From contig PTFA01000111.1 in NCBI GenBank assembly GCA_003342895.1, positions 904,199 to 968,198 of the forward strand: a DNA stretch of 64,000 nt. The letters are read 5' to 3'. The notes under the pieces were generated by a model. It was not told the DNA's origin. It ran no database searches and saw only the letters and a program-made list of their open reading frames with translations. Position 1 is the stretch's first letter. Every line of letters starts with the position of its first letter. This DNA is from Casuarius casuarius (taxonomy: Eukaryota; Chordata; Aves; Casuariiformes; Casuariidae). The translations under genes were made by a program, and so were the position numbers. Shown here in pieces: positions 25,061 through 37,160 of this stretch.

Positions 25061-26963
25061 TTTGGAAACTGGATGCAGACAGCTTGTGACAGGCATGAGT
25101 ATTCATGGAATACAGAAACTGGCTGCTGTCTAGGCAAGGATATGTGAACCCAACCACAGGTTCAAGTTAATTCACTTACTGCCTGGCTGCAGTGGAGACA
25201 TTCAGTCTTAATTGGTTACTAAGACATTGCTCAAATATTGTCATAGGAGGAAAACTTTTTATGCTTAAATTCTTCCGAAGCTCTTGCCATTTAAACCTGT
25301 AACTGTATCAAAGTGTAAAACCAGGAATCCAGGACAGTGATAAAAACCCTGCCTAATCTGATTTTCAGTTCTGAAATCAGAAACTGGATGACAGTGTGTC
25401 TCCCTTGTTCTAGTGTGTATTTCCATACCTTGCTAATCAGATGAATATCTCTGCATGGAACTGTTATTTGAGCAGCAATACCACTGAGGCAAAGGGGAAC
25501 TTTGCCCAAGTAAGGACTTAATGATTTGGCCCACTTCTTTCCTCTAATGTGTGTTCTTTTGTGAATGAAGGGAATTTGTCCTTTGGGTGTACATCCTAAA
25601 CCTCCATAGTTCAGTCCATATACACTGAAAATAGTGGGGACACTAAACTGATGCCCTTTGTGAAGGGGCGTTGTATTTTGCTAACAAAAAGCTCATAAAT
25701 TTGCTGAATATGCCTCTGTTATCAGGACCCTATTTCCTTCTCCTTTCTCAAGCATCTAACAACCAAAGGCTTTAATAATCACTCTGCTGCTGTGCTCCAA
25801 TTTTCATCTCAATCTCTGTTCTGCTTCTGTGGAACAAATCTTAACAATCAAAACTGGTGGACCTAGCTTCATTTTTCAACTTTTCTTTCCTGCCTTGATA
25901 AATAAAACTCTTAGTGTGTAAATGAACTTGAATATTCTCCACTAGCCTTTCCCAAAGCAAAGTGGCAGTGTTGATCAAAGAGGAGAACATAGGAAATGCT
26001 TTTTGCTTCTATGGCTTATTCCTTCTTATTGTCCCAAACATTTTACAAGGTTTTACTGCCTTAAACCTACTGCATTATAGGGAGTAATTGTTCAAATTCT
26101 AAGGATGTAAAAACATGGAGAAGGCATAACTGATCCTATCATCTGCCAGAGAGCTGTAGGTAACATTCAACCCATACAATTACAGAATGAGTTGCAAATA
26201 TTGTGTATTTCTAGGATTGAGATTTCTGTACTGGGATGTATTTAAAACAAGCTTTTCTGTTACACATTTTCGTACTAAAATAAAATATACATTTTATTTT
26301 ATCATCACTGTGGTGGCAGATGGTATCAGTAGATTCCAAAAGGAATACAGAAAAAATCATATGCAACAGATCAATAAATGGACATTGAAAGGACTAGTCC
26401 GGGATGACCTTTCTAGTTTTCCTAGTATAACAAGTACGGATGTTAGGGGAATACAAGGGGAATGGACCACAAAAAGCAACCAGGATTATGTGTCTAAATA
26501 GGATCTCCTATTGCTACTGCCACAGGCAAGTATTTGCCAAATGGGCAGTTGCAGTAAGGCAACTGTAAGTAAGGCAACCCAGTAAGGCATTTCCTATGTT
26601 TTTGTGAATATAATAGTTGCTTCCTGACGATATGCCTAGCACCAATCCTTCCGTTCTTAGTAACAGTCTGACCTAGGTATTACAAAAAGTAGTAGAGGAA
26701 TTGTCTTTCCTTCTCCCTCTATGAATTTAACTTATGTGCTTGTCACTTAAACTTACCAAATATTCTAATTTGATTTTTTTTTAATGAAAAAACGAGAGAT
26801 GTTAAAACAACTAAAATGTTCAGGAACAGCCTGCAGGTTTTTTAACTACATCTGGTCTTTCATTCAAAAAAAATCTGAGGCTTTAAACTGAAAACTGCTT
26901 CTGTTTTTTTTTGTTATTTTGTAATTAGTTTCTCTTTATACAGATGTCGCTAGTAAGACTTTC

Positions 26964-26987
26964 CTTACACTTAGCCTTACACTTAGC
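26964..26987 (+). repeat. 12-bp tandem duplication
   Basis: CTTACACTTAGC occurs twice in perfect tandem (26,964-26,975 and 26,976-26,987). Confidence 0.9.
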
Positions 26988-27441
26988 ACTCGTGCTAGCC
27001 TAAGTTCTTTTCACTCTGCATCTTACTTGTACACTCTTGTCTTGCATAAAAATTGTATCTGGTCACAGATGTAATCATATTCTTCTTCTAATACTGAAGA
27101 CAAACCAACCTTTGAAAGAAATGAAGACCTTTCTGAATCAATTTTTAATTGTTCTTCACTTTGTAGTCTCCTTTGTCCTCTCATAGAATTTCAAAATTGC
27201 AGTAATAATTATTGATTATTAACATAGTCTTCTGCAATTCACCTCTTACCCATGTGCACATCAGTTTGTTCATGTCACCTTGATTTTTGATCTTTATTTG
27301 GTTGATTAGTCACTGTATTAAACTACCATATTTATGCATTGGTTTAAAATCTAGCAGATAAAACCTGCAGGGTGTTATGTACCCAGGTAACTCTATTAAT
27401 GGAATATATACTGTATAAAAATGAGAATCTCGCCACAATGA

Positions 27442-27606
27442 AGACTGATATTTCTGAGTCTTCCAGTACTACCAAGATTACTTACTGTGTTATTAAGATC
27501 AGTAGTGTCAATTCTAACTGACTTAAGAGTAAGACTGCTAATATATCCAGATGATATCTTAATAGTAGCTCCATCAGAAGAAGCTCTGTTAGTTCAACAG
27601 CAATAG
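27442..27606 (+). pseudogene. DIRS-like reverse-transcriptase relic
   Basis: A 54-codon open stretch between stops (TGA 27,439-27,441 and TAG 27,604-27,606). It carries, in order, LP(x)nPRLLT, then VVSILTDLRVRLL, then LIYPDDILIVAPSEE (27,538-27,582). The last block is the reverse-transcriptase catalytic box (Y-x-D-D, here YPDD at 27,544-27,555). The preceding order, LPFG-x-APR-x-FT, then a hydrophobic helix, then RG/RV-R-(L)-L-I-Y-x-DD-I-L-I, is the arrangement seen in DIRS-type (tyrosine-recombinase) retrotransposons. Relative to that family a few codons seem to be lost between LP and PR. Ty3/Gypsy elements share YxDDILI but differ in the upstream block. No recombinase, RNase H or terminal repeats were seen nearby. 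It is an old, isolated domain fragment. Confidence 0.5.
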
Positions 27607-29224
27607 CTTATTTAATAAATGCTTATGAATAAATGACCAAAGGGATACTGCTTGAGAACCACCATTCTTGTGCCTTACTGTTGTTGCTAGAATTTTCAGA
27701 TACACAGTCCTTGGGATTTTTGTTCTGTGTTTACAAAGCCTCTTGCTATAATAAGATAATGTTTGACAATTCTAAATGCTGCAACAATAAAGAAGTACTA
27801 TGCAATGCAGAAACTATAGAAATTTGATCTTTTTTAGAGGCTTTTAGAGACTTTGGCAATGCTTTCAGTTATAATTTTTCTTCATGATGTCTTCTCATTT
27901 CTATTTCTAGTACATATCCATCAGTGTGACATCATGGAAGCATTAGTGAAGGCAAGTTTGGGAAGCTAATTGCTAGGTTTTCTTAGCAGCTGCTGCTAGT
28001 GACACAGCTCTGATTCTACTGAATTAGGAGAGAATTATATGTCCTGCTTATAATGAGTTCCCAATGATCTAATACCACATAGAAGAGCAGACCAACTGCA
28101 CACTGTGGTTGTGGCATTGTAGGGCATAAGGAGAAATTTCTTTGGATATATTCCAAGTTGTATAAGTATTTATATTATATTTTAAAGATTTCTGAAGTTA
28201 ATTGGGAAATCAGATGACTACCCCACTCAAATACGTTCATGAGGACAGGTTTCATCTCCTTAAGAAATAAATGCTCTGTGATACAAATGGGATGGCATAT
28301 TTTGGACCATCTGAAATTTCTTACTAGCTATAAGATGCATCTCATTGTCATAGCCTAATCTCAAAGCAAAGAACAATAAACACCATTTGCAAAATTAGTA
28401 TCCAAAAGAAAAGTTAATTAAAAGCTGAAGGAAAAATACTGCCCTTGCTATAGCCGCTCTATGTTCTTGAAGCAAGTGTCTGACAAATGCAAGTTTAAGC
28501 AATCAATGTCAAACATATATCCAGTGGCAACGGTGAAATTATTAGTCCAGCTTTCAGTACCTTTTCAGCCAATCAGCATCATCTCAGTTTTTCTCTTCGT
28601 TGATTTTCCATGGCTATTTCTCATCCTCGAATACTGTGTAATCAAATTAAGTGACAGACATAACACTGTAAGAAATGACTTTGAAAAGTAACATTATCTA
28701 AGACTGGAAGATTAAAACAAAACTTTGGGTGTTCATGTATGCATCCATACGTGGTCTTGCATATCTATAACACATACATAATTACTTTTAATTCCAGGAG
28801 AATATGTCACACTGAAAAATTTAAAAAGATTCTTTTCACAGAAATTTAATACATTAATATTATTAAAATGTCAACTTCTTTCTGCATTTAGACTTAGTTT
28901 AAGAAATAGAACAGTAATACTAGAGNTCACAAGTGTCCATATTATTATGGACATATAAAATACATGCACAAATATTTGTGTGTGTGTTTATGTATATATA
29001 CATACATATTTGTCTGTGGTTTTGCTTGTCCAATTCAATAATAGATAGAACATTTTTATGGGCAGAGTCTGCTTGTTCTTGTGTAACACCTAGCATGTCA
29101 AGGACCTTATTTTTGATTTGTGAGCTTCTTGTGATAATGCAACATAATTAATTTCATTCTTGTCCCAACTGATGTTTTTATTTACTTTTCACAAAGTTTT
29201 ATTTATAATTTTGAGGTCTGGGGG
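27607..29224. other. Non-coding stretch
   Basis: No gene was seen. Contains a TATG/GTGT-rich microsatellite-like segment at about 28,976-29,010. The 200 bp after the reverse-transcriptase relic show no convincing continuation of that domain in any frame. Confidence 0.5.
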
Positions 29225-29312
29225 AATATCAAGCCATCCTATGCTAAAAAGTATGACTAAGAGGCAAGCCTCTGCCCTAAAGAGCTGGCTTATAATCTAA
29301 GTAGAGAAAACA
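29225..29312 (+). repeat. Ancient amniote MIR-like SINE relic, copy 1
   Basis: The diagnostic block is GCCTCTGCCCTAAAGAGCTGGCTTATAATCTAAGTAGAG (29,267-29,305). It parallels the 'cagtccctgccccaaagagcttacaatctaa' segment of a very old SINE family known from turtles, crocodilians and birds (probably the amniote MIR group). Only this part is readable. Confidence 0.55.
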
Positions 29313-30979
29313 AGCAATGTATTTTATTATCAAGTACACTCAAAGACTCAAACTTAGTATTTATTTCAGAGGCATTTGACCTTTGAAGAAACGACTTCAC
29401 AAGGTGTTTCCATGTACTCAGGCTGATGTGTCAGAGTGGAGGATTCACACTGACAGGAGGTTGCTGACAACTTTAGGTTGATATTTCTGAGTTAGGAATC
29501 AGAAATTGTTCTGTCTGACAAATCGAAAAGCCAACATCTTATTTTTTGGTACAGCTGTAAAAGGATAGAGAATGGAAAGTGTCTTCTGTTTGCTTTTAAT
29601 TTCTGCACGTTTTAAACAGTGTCCTGTATACTTTATATAATAGGAAGGTATTGGACTAACAGAGCTTCTTTCATCAGTAAAAAACACCTATAGTTGTCAA
29701 ACAAGTTCTGAAAGCTTCTAAGTGTTATGATTATAAATGCAAATATTCCAGATTTTTTTTAATATAGTGTAAAAAGTATATTTACACACACGCGCGCTAA
29801 CACACACACACACACACACACACAAACATACACCTATATATGGTGCTGGATGATCATGCACAAACAGTACACATTTTTTGGAGAAAATCAGTACAACTAT
29901 CTGGTAATGAGCAAGCCCAACAACTGGGATTTTGTTTTATTTCACTGGTTTAGTGAAAGGCAGTATGCTTTCATGCAGAATGCCAAGGGTACTACACGGA
30001 TTGAAAAACCTCAACATCTATTCATTTGAAAAGGTCATACATATATTCATGAAGACTACAATTAGATGATGATTGGTTAAATCTGAACTCTAGGAGCATT
30101 TAGAGGACATCATGCAGTTTCCATGGGTATATTTTGGTGATGAAAGCCTGCAATATCTGAAGCATTTCTTGAATACTAGTAAAAGGCATAAACCTTTCTC
30201 TACAAATCTGCTCAATTTTAAATATCATAGCTAATTATCAGATGCCACAGCCAAAATTAAAGAAAACAGCATATTTCTACATAAGAAGTTAGTGAAAGAA
30301 GGTAGTTTTTGATTTTTGATATTCAACTGGTTTGTGACAGACATTAGCCACAGCTAGGGCCTACGGAATGGATCTGACCATGCTACAGTTTGTTCTCCTT
30401 TCTCAATATTTTATTTGAGCTTTTGGAAACTTCTGAGAAAGGAAGAGAGTAAAGCTGAAAACTAGAAGACAAAACTTGCATTATATGAGTAATACTTACA
30501 GAACCAGGTGAGCATCCCAGAGCAAGGGCCTTTGGGTTTGGGGATATATTTTGTTTCAGTATCACAGAATCCCTGTCATGAATGTTAGTTTATTATTGTT
30601 ACTGCTTTTGATTTTTAGAAAATGAGTGATTCCAGTAATAAAAGTGTTTTTCAAAAGGTACAAAAATACATCTGATGGAAACTCATTTATTGAATTATAG
30701 GGTGGTACTGATACCCATTCATATATTCTCTCTCTTTTTGTTGCAAAGATCTATGATATTTTTTGACAGACACAGCAAAAGAACAAGTGACAATATGCAA
30801 AGTGTTATAATTATTCATGACTTGAGAGAAATAAAGCCCTCTTTCTCTCTCCATGTTCTGCAGGCCATCCAAAGCATGCACCATTAAATGATCAAACATT
30901 TCACTCACACTTATGGAACAATTTAATGTGTGCTAAAGTCAGTGGGAATCTTTGCACTCCTCTTTGCATTAGCTTGTTA
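29313..30979. other. Non-coding stretch with a CG/CA microsatellite
   Basis: No gene was seen apart from the alternating purine-pyrimidine tract listed separately. Open frames up to 73 codons look random. Confidence 0.55.
29784..29828 (+). repeat. (CA)n/(CG)n alternating purine-pyrimidine microsatellite
   Basis: ACACACACGCGCGC is followed by TAA and then (CA)12 (29,801-29,824). The mixed CA and CG alternation is a classic Z-DNA-prone pattern and a likely length polymorphism. Confidence 0.92.
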
Positions 30980-31095
30980 GATCACAAATTTTTTAGAATA
31001 GGGATTGTCTTTTTATCAGGCACGTACCATGCTAAGCAAATATGATCTCAATCTGAATTACTTAGTACAGATATAATTATCATACAAAATAAGAA
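30980..31095 (-). repeat. Ancient amniote MIR-like SINE relic, copy 2 (reverse)
   Basis: The plus strand reads TTAGAATAGGGATTGTCTTTTTATCAGG, then GTACCATGCTAAGC, then GAATTACTTAGTACAGATATAATTATCATACAAAATAAG. This order matches the reverse complement of the same family (ttggggcagggactgtctttttgttc...gtacagcacctagcac...tgctacggtaatacaaataataat). Confidence 0.55.
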
Positions 31096-33639
31096 TGAGT
31101 TTTCAATCCTATGTATGTATGTATGTATGGCCTATGCAAGAAAAAAAAAATAATCCTTTAAAATATTTGCCTTTTTTTCTTCCTGTTTTTAGTGCTAAGT
31201 GAAATTCCAGCCCCCTTATAGTAACTTGAGTTTAGTATTGGCTTTAGTAATGCCAAAATCTTTTCCAAAATATCAGTTTAACAGAATCCTGCATCGTTTA
31301 TTTAATTTGATACAATGAAATCCTTCATTCCTTGTTAATTTTATCCCATTAGCTGCCTTTTAACAAATATATTACCAAAGCACAATAAAATCAATGCTAA
31401 AAATTAAAAGGTAGATAAAATTAGATTTTTAGTATTATTGATGAAGTACAATAAATACTTAAGATTTGCAACTAATCTATAGCATTCCCATAGGTTTGAG
31501 CTTGTTTACTGACTAACACAAATGTTTATTGCAAGTTGTTCTTTTTTACGCTGTACTCAGAAGATGTATAGCCTATCAAAAGAATACTCCTGTTGCCTGG
31601 AATTCTTAATATTTTTATGTCCATTGTTTCANATCTATTGTATACCATGTTTTACGAGGTTAGTTATTTATTGACAAAAGTAACACAGATTCCAAATAAG
31701 ATTATTTTTATATCACTGTTTATAAATCTGAGTTCTCAGCTGAGATTAGAGAGATTAGAAAGCACAAACCATAAAAAAGCATAAAGATGTGTTAGCTTGT
31801 GGCAAACCAGCAAATCTGTTATCATCTTTGGTTATCTTGTCTGTGTTTTGAACAGAGAAGTTGCCTACGGCTGAAATTACTCAGAGACAAATAGTAGACA
31901 CACTGGCATGTTCATACCATGAGCAGTGTTCAACATATGTAAATTGGATTTTAGGTGCTATCTGGATCCAGTTAGCCTCTAGCATAGCCTTAGGGCTTCA
32001 GTCATCTGCGCTGACAGACATGAATGTCCAAGCAACTGTTCTGCCAGAAAGAATCACTTAGTGCCCACTGCTCAAGCCCTTCCACCTCTGACATACCATC
32101 CTGACATCTGGAGTTGATTTTCTTGCATCAGGATATTGCTGTCTGAACATACCATTCATTTCCTTCACATTGCCAGATTCTCACAAATTGTGTTTGTACG
32201 GGACAAAGTTTGGATTCTAAATGATTTAAAATGTGTCTGCAATAAGAATGTAATGCTCCCACAGCTAATCAAGTTAAATCCAAAGGGGTCCATAAATCAG
32301 ATTTTTTTGCCTCCTTCATTCACAACTCAATGTATAAAGGTAAATTGTTGGCAACTTTTATAATAAAATTTGTCACTTCTAATACTAAATGCCAGTCTAA
32401 GTTAACAGACAAGTTGTAAACTCTGAGAATTGAGGAGCAAACATGCTATAATATGGGAGCACCCCAAAGAAGGGCAGGATGGACAGCTGCATGTAATCAC
32501 CTCTTGAATGATCAGATCCTGCAGGCTAGAANCCTTAGAAACCACATTCTGAATGGACCTAAATAGCTTGTTGGACTGTTCAAACCCATTGGCTGCTATT
32601 TGAAAACAGGCTTTCTCCAAACAAAACTTGCAACTGAACACACATTCATTCTGATTTTCTGTGATCTTATCAAGTCACACCTCAGGTCATGTAACCTTAG
32701 TGCTTCACTGTGATTGTTTTTGATTATTTATTTATTTATTGTTCCTGTAATTACCTAAAAAANCAGCAATGATGACACCACCTTGCAGGTTAAGTGGGAG
32801 TATCAGTGTAATCTCTTGGGAGCTAAGCCATGGCTTTCTTTGCAGTCCACTCAAATTAGAAATAACACCCATTTATAAAATACAGTGCCAGTACAGTATT
32901 ACTGTATTCACTATTAGCTCCAAAATTGCATAGGTCAACCCATGCGGACATACCGCAGCAATGGCACCAATGCTAGCTCTTATCTTACATTTCAAGGAAT
33001 CTAAATTTAAGAAGTTATTTATGTAACTTATCAACTTAAAAAATCACCACCCAAAAAAGCAGATGAGATTTTTAAAAATACTGAACCATAAATTATTCAA
33101 AATGTATAAGAAAATTAGATGAATGCTTACTTAGCATTTGACAGAATATAGCATTTCTTTCCTGTCTTGCTAGCTTAACTGACTTACTTGAAACAAAGAG
33201 GCAAATTGCAATTTTTTTCAATCTTTGGACATATGAGTGCACTCTTAAAGGCTGGTTACAAAGTGTTTGGTGAGTCATGTCAAACAGAGATAAAAATCCA
33301 CCACCTCTATTTTGTTTTCTTGTGAGCCCAGTGAGTGATCGAGGGGTACTCAGAGACAGTAACTGCATTTGATCATGGTGGATTGTTTTCACTAACCCTG
33401 TCAGCTGCATGAAATGACTGACAACTGTGCTAGAAAACAAGGAGTGCTAAAAGGGGCAATGATATGTTGGGAGAAAAGAAAAAAGATAGCCATAAGTCAC
33501 TATTCTGTTAAAAATAAATTTGTAGGTGACTGTTGTGATGGCTGCTTACCACTCTTCAAGTGTTTCTAGTGTAATCTTATGCAACTTCTCTTTTGCCTGC
33601 TCTACCCACCTGTTGCCTCCCATTTTTAATGAATATAAT
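31096..33639. other. Non-coding stretch
   Basis: No gene was seen. An ATGT tetranucleotide repeat (about 4.5 units) lies at 31,111-31,129. About 33,350-33,430 is a complex segment that could be conserved, with no direct evidence. The 115-codon minus-strand frame at 33,093-33,440 has no recognisable domain. Confidence 0.5.
31111..31129 (+). repeat. (ATGT)n microsatellite
   Basis: ATGT repeated about 4.5 times. Confidence 0.9.
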
Positions 33640-33760
33640 AAGGACTTCAGGGCAGACACTGCCTTTTTATATGTTTATACTAAGCTTCATGGGATACAAC
33701 TGCAAAATATTTATAATTGTTAATAAGCTATGAATTATTGTTATAATTTTATTAATATTA
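33640..33760 (-). repeat. Ancient amniote MIR-like SINE relic, copy 3 (reverse)
   Basis: The plus strand reads GGACTTCAGGGCAGACACTGCCTTTTTATATGTTTATACTAAGC, then ATGGGATACAACTGCAAAATATTTATAATTGTTAATAAGC. This parallels the reverse complement of the family ('ctctttggggcagggactgtctttttgttctgtgtttgtac...aatacaaataataa'). This is one of the clearest of the five copies. Confidence 0.65.
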
Positions 33761-33769
33761 TGAGGTCAG

Positions 33770-34165
33770 GAAGGACAAGTCATCACCCGTTAAACCTGTC
33801 ATTAGGCCTAATGACCAAGCCCTTATTTAATTAATATCTATAATGCTTTTTTGCACTCATCACCCTTTTTAATAGGATAATGCAATGCATCTTTTATTAC
33901 AGTCCACACAGATTATAATCTGGTAGAGTTTGTTAGCTGTGTTGCCATTTGACAGAGAGTTAGGGCTTTTTTTTTGGACTGCTGGTCTTAGATATGTCCC
34001 CTCCCTCTCCCTTTTCCAGGCTCTCATGCATGTNTGTAGTCATATAAGAAAAGTAAGAGACTATGCAAGCTTGACTTTTCATTGCTTGGCATGAATTTAA
34101 TACGGCTGTAAATCAAAGCAAGCAACAGTGCCATAAACCTAACCTGATTATGATTAAATAAGTGT
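33770..34165. promoter_or_regulatory. Candidate conserved non-coding element between two inverted SINE relics
   Basis: Complex sequence with blocks such as CATTGCTTGGCATGAATTTAATACGG followed by CTGTAAATCAAAGCAAGC (34,080-34,122), GATTATGATTAAATAAG (about 34,146-34,162) and TAATTAATATC (about 33,829-33,839). A T9 run occurs at about 33,967-33,975. TAAT and ATCAAAG cores are homeodomain- and TCF/LEF-like. No transcript signals were seen. Function is inferred only from its character. Confidence 0.25.
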
Positions 34166-34209
34166 ACTTAGTTACACTTATTGTATATATCCATATTAAT
34201 ATTTAGAGA

Positions 34210-34340
34210 TGTATACTGTGATGGTGTTCAAAGACCTCTATCAAAGTTAGGGCCTGTGTAAAGATAGATAGGAAGATACCTCCTCCAGAGAGTTTACATT
34301 CTAAATGTTACGCAAGTAGATGAAGGGTGAGAAGGATATG
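34210..34340 (+). repeat. Ancient amniote MIR-like SINE relic, copy 4
   Basis: GTATACTGTGATGGTGTTC, GTTAGGGCCTGTGTAAAGATAGATAGG and CCTCCTCCAGAGAGTTTACATTCTAAATG follow the family order (acagtagcacctag...gctgtacaaacac...cctgccccaaagagcttacaatctaa), then AAGGGTGAGAAGG as in the next family segment. It is opposite in orientation to copy 3, about 450 bp away. Confidence 0.6.
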
Positions 34341-37044
34341 ACCCATAAATAAATGAGCATGATGATGACTGACACAGTTTTATTTATTAAATATGGTTGT
34401 TGTTGCTGCTTTCCCTGGGTAACTCATCCTGAGGAATTATGTCAGAAACTTGCTGCAAATAATTAGCAAAAAAAAGGTCCAAGGCAGATGAGGCTTTAAA
34501 TGCTGTAATAGATCCTGTCTAGGTCAGTAGAATATTTTGTCAGTGAGGACTTTGATAGCACTAATGGAAGTCCACCTGAGCCCCTACTGATGATAATACT
34601 ATCAGCAGACACACTGATAAATTATAATGTGCTCAGCAGCAGAAGCAGCCACTCCAGAAGCATCCTTAAAGTGAATTTCCTTTAATAGCTGGGAAGACAA
34701 ATGGCTCACATTTTATCATTGGATTCCTCCCCTTTCAGAAAATTGGCAATAAACTTCCTGTCCTTAGCTGAAGATTTGGCAGCAACTTGGGCATAACAAA
34801 TTTAACCCATTCAGTGGCTTTCAGCTGTTTATTTATATCAGTTATTTGTTCAATCTGTTCTTCTTAAACTAACAGATCTTAAGTATTTTCATATCTGAAA
34901 TTAGGATGATTTGTTTTTAAAATGGCTCAAAAACTGAAGTAGAGTTTCTTAAGAGGTCAGATTCCTGTGGCATTGCTATTCATAAGTGCTTCCCTGTACT
35001 GAGAGCACCTAAATTCACTACTTTCCATTTCGATTTAAATTTCCTTACTTGCCTCAAACTGTTTCCAGGCTTCCCAGAACCAGCATGAACCTTAGTATCT
35101 AACTCTTACTAAATCCAGTCAGACCACCAGAGCATTAACTACAAGCACACAAACAAATATGCCCAAATTACTGTGGCTTAATGAGGTACTACTCATTAGC
35201 TGAGCTGATTTTGTACTCTTTCACTTAGCAAACAGTTGCAACTGCCACAGTTTAGGATAGTATTCCTCAATCCCAATTTTTTTGTTCCTGTTCTGCTGCT
35301 GAAGATCACTCTTGCAGCCAAGGTGGCAGAATAAATTTTGCTTTTCTCAATAACTTTAGTACAAAATTTCACAGACTAGTATAAACTCCTATTCACTGCT
35401 CATTTAAGCTAGTCTGTTTCTTTATACTAAGTGTCTGATGCACAGGGAAACTTTTTTTCCTGATGATTTAGTTGTGAGGAATGATGATCTCTGGTAGAGG
35501 TACATCGGTAAAACTGCACGGAGCTTCACTAATGCTTGTCTATAAATGCCTTTAGCTCATTTAATCACAGAGTAAAACATGTTATTTTGAATCTACGTAA
35601 AGAAAAGTGCCTCACTTTTGGGATGAGCTAACATGACAACGAACAGGTAGCTCAGATGACAGACAAAACTTGACAGTGTTCTCATACCTTAGGAATCTCA
35701 CACCTAGATCCTGTAAGTGCCTTGATATCCAAGGCATTTTCAAAGGATGTCTATGCATACTAGCATCTTCTTGCAAAAGCCACTGTCAGAGGCATTAATG
35801 CTTCCAAAATTGCCTGGTCATTATATAATAGCTCTTTTTACTCAAGCATTCAGTGAGAAAAGTTAGGTGACTTGGATTCAATGCCTTCATCAGTCAGAGG
35901 AGTTTCAAAAATACATTCTCAAAAGACTACAGTTCAATAGAAGCTAGTTTGGGTAGAAAGCACTTTCTACCTTCCTGTTGAAACCATACTTTGGGTACCA
36001 AAAGAAACAGGATTATTTTGGCTAGGAAGAGCATGAATAATATAATCCATTGAGAAGGACATTCAGAAATGGGTATCACTGCCTAAAACTGAGACTCTCT
36101 TTCATGTAATTATTCTGCAAAGAGAAAAGAATTCTAATACTTCTAATCTTCTAATTGACTCTTTTTGTAGTCCAAAAGCAGATTTTCTAACTTCCAAGAA
36201 TGATTTTTGTAGAAAACTCACTCGCCTTTTGGAGCTTTGAGCTATAGTGTTCTGAAGTACACAGGTCTGTGAGAAGCATCTTATAGACCACCAATTGTCA
36301 CAGGAGTTACCTGCAGAGCTATTATGTTTGGTTTTGAAAGTCCAGATCCCTAATATTGTGGCTGTACATGAAACCCAGNTTGCTGAAGAGAGCTGACTTG
36401 TAAATCAGTGTGGGCTCTGGCATTGCCGTTAGGTATTTAGGGACTGCAACTCATTTCTCTTGGCTTTCATTTAATGATATTTCTGTTCTCCTTCCCGTGC
36501 TGTTGCTGCTTAAGGTTTAAGATGTACATGCATGCCAGTAAACTATTTTTTTTTCTTATATGGTGTTAGGCATATTCTTTTCTGTACTCTTTAAATTATG
36601 CTATAAAAATCATCCTAATATTAATAACTTGTCAGTCTGTGCAGCATTTTAAAAGTAAAAAGGTTACAAAGCACTTGTAAGGTCTGACTACAAGGCACTT
36701 TGTGTCTATATCTAATTTAAGAGAGAATGGAAGCACGGGTGGATAACTAGCCTCTGGTTAGCTCAATCTTTCATATCAATGAAAAGTCACAGACAACATT
36801 TGTCAAGAACAAATCAAGATTTCTATGGGTGTGGAGGGCAAACTGCACTTTCAGTGTTTATGTGAATGCTATGCAGAATTCCCAGAAAAATATTAATCTG
36901 AATCAAAATCTAACCATATTAACCTTAAAAAAAGAGCTGACTGTACAGCACAGGGAATAAATAGGCCTATTGTTGAAGAAGGTATAGGTTTGTCTGTTTG
37001 TCTGTGCTAGGAGAAAGGCAATCTTTTTAATGCAGTTAATTATA
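34341..37044. other. Non-coding stretch
   Basis: No gene, RNA gene or clear repeat was recognised. Complex sequence without simple-sequence tracts of note. Confidence 0.5.
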
Positions 37045-37160
37045 TTAACTGCAGTAGCACCCAAGGAATTTGGTCCCACTGTATCTATATAGCGCATAAT
37101 ACAGAAGAGAGAAAGGTCTGTCCTCCAGAGAGCCTACAGACCTAGATGCCAGTAGGGACA
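37045..37160 (+). repeat. Ancient amniote MIR-like SINE relic, copy 5
   Basis: ATTAACTGCAGTAGCACCCAAGG, TTGGTCCCACTGTATCTATATAGCGC and GAAAGGTCTGTCCTCCAGAGAGCCTACAGACC reproduce the family order (attacagtagcacctagg...gaccccattgtgctaggcgctgtac...gacagtccctgccccaaagagcttacaatct). Confidence 0.65.

Larger units (their letters stand above)
24023..27441. other. Non-coding stretch with a poly-C run and a candidate conserved element
   Basis: No gene was seen. Contains a C18 run at 24,484-24,501, a candidate conserved non-coding block (24,560-25,060, listed separately) and a 12-bp tandem duplication at 26,964-26,987. A GTAAGGCA motif recurs three times in 26,552-26,588. Confidence 0.55.
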
